Positions 21,938-35,330 of a stretch of DNA of 64,000 bases are shown here, piece after piece (the first letter of the stretch is position 1; each line of letters starts with the position of its first letter). The position numbers and the translations under genes are program-made. The stretch is from Chrysomallon squamiferum (Eukaryota > Mollusca > Gastropoda > Neomphalida > Peltospiridae). The notes beneath the pieces are model-generated. The model saw only the letters and a list, made by a program, of their open reading frames with translations, had not been told where the DNA came from and made no database searches. The DNA is taken from the NCBI GenBank assembly GCA_012295275.1, contig CM022673.1, positions 22,149,413 through 22,213,412 of the forward strand. The letters run 5' to 3'.

Positions 21938-23979
21938 TCAGTTCTGTGAACATCTGTTTTTCATGGCAGTGACCACCATACTGGACAGAGTGGATAAGTG
22001 CTGATGGATAGTAAAAAGATCTGCTGTTCTCAGTCTATCAATGTCTGTGCAGGTCTGTACAAGGTTTTCAAGAACTGAAAGTAATTCAGAACTTTGAGAA
22101 TTTTCCTTTGAATTAATGTGCTCTTTATCAGGAGATAACTTCATGTTTCTAGTAGTAGAAGTAACTTTGGTTGGTCTGGTTAGCAGCTTTCTGGGTGTTG
22201 AATTATTGTCATCTGTGATGGAATCCATATTACTCATGGCACAATCCATTTTGGTAGGGGTGGAGGTTCCTTTTTGAGTTGAACTGTCCAATGGCAAGAG
22301 GTTTTGTGTGTTATTGTGAAATCCTGATCCTGACTGGATAGTGTTATCACATGACACTTTAGAAGCCTCTGTTTTGCAGCTGGGCACACAAGAGATGTCT
22401 AAGAGATTAATGACATCCTCTCCATCTTCTATGCTACTGTTTAACTCTTCAGAATCTGGAAGACAAAAAATAGATTATTCTAAAACCACACGCAAATCAG
22501 AACAGAAATGATGACATATTTATATATTTGTTTAATTATTTCATAGAATTTATTAATAATAACAGTTTGTCTGTCATATTCTTATCATGGAAATCAATAC
22601 TGGCAACTGCTGAAATAAAAATAAGAAACAACTAAAAGCTTAAATTAAAATTAAGAAGTTCTAAATTCCAGTGAAAATTTGCAAATAAAGTTGTTACCTA
22701 GGATTATACTGAATTAGAAACAAAAAGAAAAACACAAAAGCTCAGAATAAAAAAGCAAAAAAAAAAAACAAAATCATACTACTTATAAAAATGAATAAAT
22801 AAAAAATGGTAACTGAAGAAAACAATGGCAAACCTTTCTGATCCAGTTCACGGAGAGCATCGTCAGCGCTAGGCAAAGTTTCTGCTTCTTCCACTGATTC
22901 AACAACGGAATCCAGTTTGTCCACATTCTCTTTGTTCTCAAGTCTTGTACTGTCGGCTATTACAAAAGACAATCCAAAAAAAAAGATATATATGTATGCA
23001 TGTATATTATTCAAAATAAAGAATCTATGCTGTCGAATTTAAGAGGCCAAAACTGAAATTTATAAAAATGAGTAACACAAAAAAAAAAAATTAAAAAAAA
23101 GTAACAGTTTATTTTTGCTGTTTTAACCACAATTTTTAAGGAAATGTAGCAAAATCATTCTTTTACTTCTGTAATCCTCAAATAATCTTATAGTCAAACC
23201 AGCAGCTATTAATACAGCAGACACTAACGCAAGTTTGTTTAGAATAATATCTCTCAGCTAAACATAAACATTTAAATACCAGATTTGGCAGACATTCTGC
23301 CTGCAGGATCCTCTGTTCCTGTTCTATGTTTCTTTCCAGATATCTGCTGTTCCATGTCCTGCAGGGCTTTCCGAACAGTGAGCACTTTAGGAGAGCGGAT
23401 GGGTAAGTTATGAATCTCAAGTTCTGATAATGAACATAAATCTCCAACAGTGTTGATATTTCTTGCCTTCACCAGCTGCACCAGTCCTCGAGACCTGCAA
23501 GTTACATAAATTAATAAATAAATTACATTAACTCTTTATTTGTGTTATTATACACACAAACATACTGGGCTGAATTTATCCAATACTGTTTCTTATTTAT
23601 GTAGTACTTACAAGTAACAGTAAAATTAGTTTTGTTTATTTTATTGATTCATTTTGGACAGTGAAAAACCAACCCATGCATTTTATTTTATCTGCAGCTG
23701 GCAGAGATCAGTGGGTTTTAATTCAGTATGAAATAAATTATGTTTTGCAGAATTAGTAAATAACTGTCAATCATAATTTTAATTAACATACCACATGGAG
23801 GAGGTAAGCTGTGGCAAAACCTTGGCAACAGATTCAGTACAACCAATTAGATCAGGGTACACAGGTTCCTTTGAGTCCAGCTGAGATTCATGAGTGCTTT
23901 TGTAGCTGCCTGCTGATTGGCTAAAATCACTGCTGCCACTGGACGTCACCTGACTAGGCTGGGTGTTTTTCTCATCCAG
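21938..23979 (-). other. RIF1: RIF1 C-terminal DNA-binding region (exons 25-28)
   Basis: Residues about 2509-2855. Exon 25 ends VYPDLIGCT...LTSSMW; exon 26 continues RGLVQLVKARNINTVGDL and LPIRSPKVLTVRKAL, the signature of the vertebrate RIF1 C-terminal domain. Exon 28 ends with a helical segment (DIDRLRTADLFTIHQHL) before RCSQN-stop, equivalent to the last conserved segment of vertebrate RIF1. An acidic, Ser-rich insert lies between. Confidence 0.85.
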
Positions 23980-26900
23980 CTAAATAAAATTTATAAAATT
24001 TAAAATATTTGATCTTAAACATTTTGAAATATAACTACTCTATCATGAAGAAAATAGTAATATAACATTTCTCAGTAATCAGTATATACAACAACAAACA
24101 ACAACCACTATAATATTTAAGAGAGTGAAATACTGCCCAACATTGAAATTCTCATCTGAAGAAATAAACAAGTCCTCTTCAACTGTATGGCTAAATGAAA
24201 GTGGTCTTGGTATTTTTCAGTTGTATATCCCTTCAAATTTAATCATAAATGGGTTTTGAACTGTGTGTATACTATATTATTGTTATAGAAATAAAATAAA
24301 TCTGTGAACATGGTAGCAGCAGTTAAAATTATTTAGCAGTGATTGTCTTTAGTTTAGTCAGGGAGAAGAATTGCAATGTTAACTAAAAAGTTAACTTCAT
24401 TACAAATTAGTTTATTTACAAACAGTATTTGTTTATTTTAGGATCAGTAACCTACCTCAGAAGCAGAAAATCCAGTGAGAGTGTTGCTGGGTGTGGCCTT
24501 TCTTTGATCTCCAGCAAATTTCCATCTTTTTGGACTCTCTCCAGACACAACTGGTTCAGCAAATGAAACTCTTCTTTCCTTCAAATCAAAAAGTAAATAA
24601 AGAAATAAACTAATTCAATGAATTCTGCAAAAATAAATTAATAATAATAAAATTTGTTAACCAAGAGTTATTTATTATTAACTAGTCATAGAGCAGCAGG
24701 TAGAGATTAACAGCTCAACATTAAAAATATTTTAACAAACCTTTTCTGGGGGTGAAGGTGAATCTACAGCCAGAGCGTGATGGAAGAATCTGCGTTTTAA
24801 TATTCCTGCACTTGGTGAGGCAGAAGGTGAGTTCACTTTGGATACACTGATTGGTCGAAAACCCAAGTCATGTGATCGCTTCAGAGGTGAAAGATAAACT
24901 TGATCTGAAGACTGATGTTTTAAAATACTGCGTCTGACAATGGTCATCCCACGATCTGAGTACTTTGGTTTCGACTTGGCAAAAACATGAAGTTTGGAGT
25001 CAGAGGAGATAACTCTTTTGGGGAAATTTACTTTTTTCCTTATTTTGTATTTCTTTGGAGTTTCATCTAGGGGAGGCAAGAAGTTTTTATTTGTTTCTTT
25101 TTGTCTTGAGCTGCTTGTATCACATTCACTGGCTGTTTGTATAGCCTCTTCCTTTCTGACTGCTATACATTCAGCAGCAGATTTTATTTTATCTACTGAA
25201 TCACTGATTAGAGAAGACTTTGCATCAACTAAAGGTAATAATGGAACATCAGCTGGATCAGTCTTTGACAATTCTGTTTTTAATGCCTCTTCCTTGTTAA
25301 TAATACTGGATAATTCTGAGACAGAAGCTTCTTCACAATCAGTTATGACTGGATCTTTTGCTTCTTCTACTACATTTTTAGGTTCTGAAGTAATGTCAGC
25401 ACTGAATATGAGATCAATATCATCAGAACTCACAGCAACATTAACATCAGCATCAACTTCAACTCTGCTGAGTGTTGGGTCCTCTTTTGACAACACAGAC
25501 ACACCAGCAACAGATGGTAACTGCTCACAACCAGCTGGCTCTGTGATTTCACAATGATCCAGACTTCCATCCTGTGTCTCTGCTTTCTGCTTTACTCTGG
25601 TTGTCCTTGTTAACTTTGTGTTCAATTTCCTTTTCGGTGCTCCATGTTTGGGAGACTGGTTGGAGGATCTTGCCTTCTGTCTGGCTCTTAAAACATGTCT
25701 CGAAGATCTCAAATGCAACCTGAGAGGAGAAGTAAGTCTGGGTTTGATTTTTCTCTTCTCAACTAGTTTAGGTAACTGTATACAATTCATTACTTTATTT
25801 ATAGATTCAGACATCTTGTTCATTTCTATTAAACAAGTCATATTAGTATCTGATGTTAAAGGAGTAACATTTTGTTCTGTAGATTTGAAAATCATTGTCT
25901 CAGATGATTGGTTCAGCTCACAGTTTGTCTTAGTTTTCAGTGATGTTTTATCTCCTGTTTTCATTTCTACTTTATCAGACTCTTCTTTCCTTTCTTGTGA
26001 AGCAGACAACTGTTCACTAGAAGTTTCTTTATCTTCTTTACTATCAGATAGTTTTATACTTTCATTCTGTTTCATTTCTAAATTATTTTTCAAGCATAAA
26101 GATTTCCTAGGTTTCTTCTTGGGCAGATCAGTCTGTGACAGTTCAGTTTCATTCTCAGCATCATCTGACACTAATCTGGACTTAACATGACCATCTCGTA
26201 AAGATCTTCGTTTTGCCTCTTCCATTTTGTGTTTTGTTGTAGACTTCCTAATGGGAGTAACCAAAGTTCTACTGTCTGGAGTTTCCTCACCTGTTATGAT
26301 ATTTACATTTTTATTTTGCATTCCTTTTGTGGGCGTTTCTGTGTCAGACACAGTGGTGACAAATTCTTTCAAATGATCATCTTCAGTTTTACACTGCTCA
26401 GAATCATTATTATTTGGCTGCGAACATTTTTCTTCTTTTTCTGAAATGATATTATTTTCTTTAGGTGTATCAAATTTTAGACTACTTCTTGCTGATTTTC
26501 TTAGACCACTTTTCTTAGCTTTGTTTGTATCAGTTTCGTTCCTCTTTTCCTCACAGCATGATCCACCGTAAGGACATTTTGACTTTTGTCTGCTTCTAGG
26601 AGTTCTTCTCAGCTGGCTTGGTGAAAGTTTCTTTGGGTTGTTCTGTTTTCGTTTCCTGTCAATTGCTCCATCTTTACCTTCAGAATTCACTGTATCCAGT
26701 AGGCTGCTGGTATAAGAATTTTGGCTGGGTATTTCCTCTTTACCTGCAAATGTTTGCACACAATCAGGCTTGTAGGTTTCTGATTCAACTGATGATTTCT
26801 GACTTGATGATGACTTTTCCGAACTAGATTTTGAACCTGCTGACTTTTCTTTTGAATAGCTGCATGAACTTCCCTGTGACAATTTATCTGACTTCTCTTC

Positions 26901-29900
26901 TGAAGAGCTGTCTGAACCCTTCAGTGTTGATTCCAGCTGTGAATTGTACACATCTGTTGTGAAATCATTATGCATCAAGCCCTGTGATTCTTTCTCATTG
27001 TTTACTTCTGAAAACATTTCTTCAGTGAAAACCAGATTTTCTTCAATTGTGGAGGATATTTTCTCATTAGGGTTTAAATTTACTGAATTTTCTTTGATAC
27101 ACACGACCACTCCCAAGCCTGACGAATCGCTATTCTGATTAAGTTCAATTCTCTGTTCCACACTCAGAATCCCAGAAAATCCAGCAGTTTCTTCTGAACC
27201 CTGAGATTCAGACCTTGTGTTTTGCTGAGCCAAGGTTACAGAGTCATTTAAAATATCTGAAATGATATTATGTACTTCAACCGGGGCTGAAAACCCTTCT
27301 GAATTTTCTTCTTTTAAATCATGTATTTTTCCTATGTCACATATATCTTCTTTGTTGTTTTTTACAGAACCATATCCTTGAGAGAGCATATCAACTCTTT
27401 TAGTACTCAGTTTTGGAATGCAGATAACTGGTGATTTGAGTTTTAAACCTTTATAATTATCATTTAAATTTCTGTTCTGCATTAAGCTTGATGATTCCAC
27501 TGATGAAGAATCAGTGTTGTTACCAAACAGATTCCTGCTAGTTGAGTGGAGACCAAGAGGATCAGGACTACATGATTCTTTAACAGGAGTTTCCTCCACT
27601 GAAGTGTGTGGATTTTCAACCGTTTTGTTAGCATCACAAAATTTTGTGGGTGTCTGAGTATCTTCCACAAGTGTTTGAGACAACTCACATTCTGCTGTTC
27701 CATGACAACTGTCATCCACTGATAAACGGAATGAGCTTGACAACCAGTGAGGACTTTTTCTTCCTTGCTTTTCAGAAAATCTCTTCTCTGTTGAAGAATT
27801 CTCTTTTGCAGGTGACTTTGTCAACCACATATCTAGACAAGAATTCCCAGCCGGAAGACTTTGGTTTCTTCTGCTTGATTTTTTACCTGGTGACCCTGAA
27901 CCTTGAATGTCCTGGCTCTGGGCTTTTCTTCTTGGTGATAACCTCCTTGATGGAAGACTTTTTATAGCATCCTGACTAAAAGAAATATTAGGTGATATCT
28001 GTCTGTGGATGCTCTCAGGCTTAACATTCTTTCTTTCTGGAGGATGAGAAGACATGTTAATATCATGAATGGAAGTATTTTTAATATCTGATTTTACATT
28101 TATTTCTGGCTCTTTCTCTGTCTGAGAGATGTCTCCGACACATTCAGAAACTTTTGGATTTTCACCAGAGGAAATATTTTCATCAGTGGATGAAGTACTT
28201 CTCCTGCTTAAAACATCAAACAGATTAATTCCAGGAATAGCTAACAGATTCTGTTTCAGTGAGTCACTAGCAGGAATTTCATTTGAGTCTGATGACATAT
28301 CTCTGGATCTTTTTGTTTCTGAAAAATTCTGATTACCAGAACTTTTAGATGTCTGACTTTCTAGTGATTCTTTGACTACACCTTCATACTTGGCAACTTC
28401 AGAACTCTGACATGCTACCAGTGACAAGTCTTTATCAATTCCCTTCTCTTTACAACTTCTAACTTCCAATGTTGATTTAACAGCAGAATCATTGTTATTA
28501 CATTTTCTGCTTTCTGAACTAATCAGCTCTTTAAAAGTTTTTCTGATAGTCTTTTCAGGCTGACTAATTTCTTCAGAAGACTCTTTAGCTTCCAAAAATT
28601 CTTCAGTTTCTTTAATGACTTCTGAAGACAATTCTGTTGATATTTTCTTTCTAGAACCTTTAGTTTTTCCATTCTTTTGTTTCTCTTCATTTTTCAATGC
28701 TTGTGAATCTTTAGTTTTCTTATCTATTACTTCCACAATGTCAGACTGAGATGCACTGTTGTTGCTTTCATTACTAAATGTTACATGTCTCCAAGATCTC
28801 CCTCTTCTGTTGATGCTCTGACTTTCAGGTGCAGTGGCTTGTTCATCAACAGTTTTCTCTTGTGGAAGGAAAGAACTAGAAAAATCTGAAGATACTTTGT
28901 TTTGGCTGTCATGCTTATCGACATCTTCTGAATATGATGAGCTGATGGTTATCACAGAATCAGGAAGAAATGTTTGTGATTGAGAACTGAAATAAACAAT
29001 TAATAAATAAATTCATAACATAAAAATAATTAGTAGAGTAGTAATAATAAAAGAATTAATGTTTAATACTGATCTTCATTATTTGAAATAACCTGGTTTT
29101 TTTTTACTGATTTGTGATAAAATTTATTTTAATATTTCAATCTTTTGTATGAACAGAATCAACTGATGAAATGAAATAATAATAATAATAATAAAAAGTA
29201 ATTAAAAAATTAACATTCTCTGGCATATTAGGAGTAATTAAATTTACTAAAAACAACACAGTAATTTATGTAGTTATCAACAGTAATACATTTTAATTAT
29301 CCTGAACTTCCTTCCCCAACCCAGCTCCCACATGTCAATTAGAATTACTTACTCCTGCTGGGTGTCTGCCAACTGACTCATTAATGATGTGTCCAGTGAT
29401 GCATCAAGACTCGAATACATAGTAGGCAATATTCTGTAAATAGTTTTTGAAATAATTTTTGAAAAAAGTTTCAAATATTTCAATTTCATATAAATTTCAA
29501 ATTAAAAGAAGAAAGCAGACAATATTTTTACCATGAATACACTTTTTAGAAATATTCACCAATATGAGAATGAAACAATGACACATGTTGCATTTCAAGC
29601 CAGACATTTTTATTTCATTTCAAAATTAAAAAATAAAACATTTAAACTAAGTCAAATATTATTTCAAAATGTTTTAACACTACATTAATAGTGAAAGTTA
29701 TTGTACAAATTAAATAATATGTGAACAGTTACTTTTTCTCTTTGAGGACTTCTTTCTGGTGATCAGTAAGAATTCTCTTTCTTTTTGGAATTGTTGAAAT
29801 AACCACAAACTCCTGAAATTGAAAACGGCTAATTAAAAAAACCCTGAAATGAAGATTTCTCTAAGTGTGTAATAAACGTGGGGTTATGGAACTTTTCTTT

Positions 29901-32900
29901 CTGTTATTTAAACAATTCTCATTAACAAACCCAGTTATTGTCATGGAAGATGGACAGAATTCCTGGAATTCATATTGTGGAACTGAAATCATATTTAGAA
30001 ATGAACATTTTACTTTTTAGCAATGTCAAAATACAATTACCGTTTTGCTATTGTCACACACTATGAAACTGACAATTTGTCAATGTTGTCAAATTGAAGA
30101 TGTCTCATTTACCAGATTTCTGCATGCAGTCACACGTGCACAGTTTGGTTGATCGATAATTCACATTCAGATAATTCTAGACTGTCAGAGCGGTGATGAA
30201 AATAAATGGTTTAAGTGAAGTTTTGTTTTTGTTACAGCCTCTGAGCTCTAATTCCCTTTGAATAAAAAACACTGTACTTAGTTGTAAAATTATGTTTTAT
30301 TACTGCGATGCAAATCTACATCAAAGATTTCTTTATCAGTGGGGCTAATCTGTATGTCACATAACAGGACGTCATTGTTTCGACTAGAATTGGTTGTATT
30401 TTCATTTCAGTTGAGTTAATATTTCAGTAAATACTAATTAAGTGAAATAAATGCACAGTGCATTAGATATATTAAGGTTTCTTCCCACCCTGTTTCCTTC
30501 GAGTGTTTGCATTGCCGTTTTTCTGATATATGTGGAGTGCATTCAGCATAATCTCAAAAAAGGCAATATGTGATGTCACATGGTCTACAGCTGTAAATTA
30601 GTTATCACAATGGCAGCCACACCAGCCAAAAATATGTTTTATTTAATTTGCCTGTACAGTATAGACTTTAAATGAGTTGACTTGGTGAAAGAGTAAAAAC
30701 AAAAAAAAAAAACAAAAAAACATGTTGACAAAAGAAACTCTGAAACTCTAAATGCACTATACTCATAGTGTAAGTCACAGAGCATCTGGGAGGCCTTCTA
30801 CAAGTTGCTACAAGCAAATCACACACAATACCATGATAAAGTCAAAGGACATAAAAGATGACTTTGTACTGGATTACATGAAAATGTGCACTAAGAAAAT
30901 GGAGAAGACGAGGTCTTTTTTTCAAAAACATTATAAGCAGGCAGGAGCTATGCCTGAAACATCTACTCTCTGAACTATATGTCCTAAGACTGTTTGACAT
31001 AACAAGATTTACCCCAGAGCTAATTTGATCACAGTTATCAAATCATCGCTGTATAAGAATCCATGGAGAAAAAATTGCTTCATAAAACATCTCTCTGAAC
31101 TAATAGCTGCTGCTGCTGTGAACTGCCAACTGTTTAATGCCAGAATTATTGGTCTGAAGCAACCAAATACCAAGCAAAGAGAATTCATCTTAACTGACTC
31201 ACAAGACACTCTACCAAGAAATATGCCTGCATCTCTATTTTACAACAAACAAAAAATGTCAGCAAATCCGTAAGAATTTTTGATCAGCTGCCCTCGATCC
31301 CATACAACATCAATGATTCCACTGTTATCAAGGCCCTGCAAGATCCATCCCTTGAGATTGCTTGAGGGATGGCTCATACATGTGGTGTATCATGAACAAT
31401 TTACCAGCACTTTGTCCATTTTCGAGGTTGGCAAGGCATGCAAAGTCACTTCCCAAAGCTATCTAGCAACTGATGCTATTTGGAAGCCTATAACTTCTGT
31501 TGATATTGAAACAAGCTTTTTTCAATACAAACATCTACTTAATGACAGAAGAGAGAGTCTGAGTAAGAAAAACACAAAGTGACTTGCCATGCTGTATGTA
31601 AAAGTCACTACAATTAATTACAGTTACATGACCAGAAGAATCTTGAATAAGTATAATTTTCTCCTGTGCTTTTCACAAACCGTGTTAGTATATATTATAT
31701 AATAGTTTTTAATTACATGAATTATTCCTGAATCAGAATTTACAAAAATATGAAATGGAAACCAACTTTTTGTGAAATGGAAAATCTTGAGACTTTAATT
31801 TCACATAATATGCTAAATAATGAAAGCTGTAGCAAAAACAATGAAAACACACAAAAAATTAGGACTCTATCTCCAGTGGTTAAGAAGATATATGCAAATC
31901 GGTACGACAGGTATATGGTTGGTTTTCAGCCCTATTTTGGCTAATTGGCAGAAAGGGCTACTTGGGCCAACTGTAGTTTGAAAAGTAATTGACACAAAAG
32001 GCTTAAAATCAACATGAGTGATGGGACCAACTTGCTAAATGAGCTCAATGACTAAAAGTTCAAATAGACACTGTGGTTTCAGTTTTTGTCTTATTTGACA
32101 AATTCAACCTGTGTTGTGAACAATTTATCAAGATCTTTCAAGCCCATAAAAAAAATTTACCATTTCAATTTATATAGAACAGCACAACTTTATTTATATA
32201 AGCAGCTTGAATTTTCACTCTATTAAATAATTAGTAGTAATAAGTTAAGATACTGTGATGCGTATATATCATATATATCTAAATGTTACTTAAAAAGTTT
32301 ACAAGTTTAAACATAATCCTTTGCAATACATAAACTTGGCTAATCCTTGGAGTCAACTCCAGAAAGGTGTTAACTGTGGACAATAAAATATATGTAATCA
32401 TGAGACTAGAGTCAATTAAAGACATAGGTGTTATAAGTCTGTCATTTGAAGCAAACAAAAGTTATGTATCATTTGACCATTGTTGAAATTTTCTCTGATA
32501 GAGCTCATCAACAAGCAAAAATGTTTTAAACTGATCAATTTATGATTTTATATTTTAAAAAAGTGATTAGATTTTTATTCAGCATTCTATCAATACCTCT
32601 GAATACAATGTTCTGTTATGTAGAATAGTTTGTTATGTTTACGATTCTTAATCGATGGTTTTAAGTGGAAGATAGTAATCGGCAAAACAAAGTTAATTCG
32701 TTTATTTCAGAATGTGATTTCGCTACACGTGCTATGATGTAACACTAAAAATAGGAACACTGAAGAAAAACATACAGCCAACCAGTTATTAAAAATATAA
32801 ACAACATATAAATATAATCATTTTAAATAGCGCCAGACCTTTCTAGCTGTACATAAAATCTATGGCGATTTCGTTCTGTAGAAAATGTAACGTAATGGCA

Positions 32901-35285
32901 ATTTCACTAAGCACATACTACTTTCAAACTGTAGTGTCACACATTGTTTGAAAGGTAATTGAATGATCTTTCATTTGATCCCATGAACATAGGTTTTATT
33001 TTTAGAGTTTTATTTCAAAATTGTTTTGAAGGCATAAAAAAGTACATTTTTGGACACAACTTTTGATATAAGCCATTGCCAGCGACAACATACACATGGT
33101 TAAAAGATTGAATTTTGACCCTCCTATATGTGCTAAAAATAACATTGATGCTATTTTGGCGAAAACAAGCCAGAAAAAGAGCACATAAAGATCTTTAGTT
33201 ACATGTATTTGTTTTTTATGGTAGGATTTATAGAAGGGATTTGGGAGTGGAGGAAAATGAACAAAATCTGAACTTTTAACAGCTTCAACCAATTATATCG
33301 GCTAGGATGCTGGTACCTAGTCTATACTACTAGACATTACACCAGTAACACACTGCATGCAGCTTATTCAGTCTTTAATATTTCCTAATGATTTCAGTAG
33401 ATGAAAAAGTGTTTAAACAAAATTCCCCATGAATATGTTTAAAAAAAAGAATTTATCATATATTTCAATGATAATATGTGAATGTAAGTTAAAAACATGT
33501 TGTACAAAATAACATTTGTCTGAATTTACAAATCAGATAGCTCTAACTCACATCATCTCTGAAATCATCCACTTTCAGCTTCTTCTTCACACCACTGACT
33601 GCTTTAGGAGACAGGGTGAGAGGTTTTGCTGGAGATTTCTTAATTTTAGGAGAAACAGCTTTGTTAAGAAAACTTCCAACTATCTTCCTGGGTGAAGGCA
33701 GACCAGGAATATGTGGTTCAGGGGCCACAGAATCATTCTGAAAGAGTTTTATTACAAACATAATAATAATAATAAAATATCTTTGAAGAAACTAACGTAT
33801 TTAATTAAAATTAAATTAATATATATATTTTTTTCAATAATATAGCAAAATTTTTGTCAATGAAATTAATTTTTTTTATAACATATTACTCTGTACTTTT
33901 TATTTTGGGGTGGTGGTGTTTGTTAAATAAATTTAAAAAACATTGAAAGTTTTGATAGTCTCCATGCCAAATTAAGGTATTGCCAACAACAACAGTGATG
34001 AGCTGTAATTGTATTATACAATACTTTTAGTTGGATCTAAGTTACCTGTACAAACTGACTGAGAGGTGTTTCATCAATCAAACCAGCATCAGACTCCATA
34101 AATCCAGGAAGAGAAATTGGCATCTTCTCTTTAACTTTCAACAGGACAGATTTCAATTTGTCAGGGTACGCGAGTGGTGCAGAGTGACTGAATGTTGCAT
34201 TCCACAACAACATGGTCTGGTTTTTGATCTGTCGTCTGGGGTGAAGAAAGTTTACTTCAAGTAGAGGTGATATGTGTGACAGGAAATCACTGTCATACGG
34301 CATCGAGTATCGACTCTGGATGCACGTTGAAATGTCCAACCAGAGCTTTTCAAGCTGAAAATTAAGTTGTTAAAAATGATTGTAGTGTACATGCAGTTTT
34401 AGAAATCAGTTTTTGTTAATAATAAAATCTGAGAATATTGTAACAAGCAGGAAATACACAGTAATTTTTTTCTATTTTGTTATTTAATAAAATATAGACA
34501 AAAAATTTAAATGCCAGTCTTATAATCTGGTGAATATAGAGCAGATATTTTTTCTTATAGAAATAACAAATTGCAATATCACATGTTTAGAATTAAGTTT
34601 TACTACATTCCAAATCTAAAGCTAAACATACCTTCTGCATGAAAACTGGACTGTGTAGCTTGTTGACAGAACGATCTGCTGGACAGTGAAAAAGTTGTGC
34701 CAGTGGAGAAGAGAGGTGAACTAACAGATTGGAGATTATGTTTGATGTGCTCACATGAGTGAACAATGTTGACAGGATTTCTGTAAGTCCACTAGCTACT
34801 GATGTCAGTGTAGATCCAATCTTCTGAAACAAATTTTATTATATTTGTTTAAAAAAAATATTCACATGGAAAATTTGGGAAAGTATATATACAAAGAAAT
34901 GTTATATATTAACCTACAGTTATGAAGCAAAAATACAAAATTATTAAGAAAAATGCTAAATATGCTAATTTGTATCATTTTTTTGAATTCCTTAGTACTT
35001 GTGCAAGGTTTGAACACCTTTTGGAGGTTAAATTTCCATGACTTTCCAAAACTCAAATAACTTATTGATATCCACAACTCAGTCAGGTTCCATTACCATT
35101 TTCTTTATTTTGGGCTTTGACATACCTAAACCCAACTCCTATGTAAAATAGCTAGTTTACTGGTTCTCAGTTGTATATGTTATGCATGTACCCAGTCATT
35201 TGATTAAGACAAGCCAGAACCAGTTTGGGAATTTGAGACAAATGGATTTATCAATACAAGAATCACTTTTTTTTGTCAATTATAT

Positions 35286-35330
<45 letters not shown>

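Noticed and set aside
24994-26190. Plus-strand frames of 187 and 190 codons opposite RIF1 exon 23
   Set aside because: Antisense shadows of a Ser-rich coding exon; the minus-strand frame is spliced, conserved RIF1.
33002-33292. 96-codon minus-strand frame in the longest RIF1 intron
   Set aside because: No splice sites joining it to RIF1 in frame, no recognised domain; may be an unrecognised repeat.
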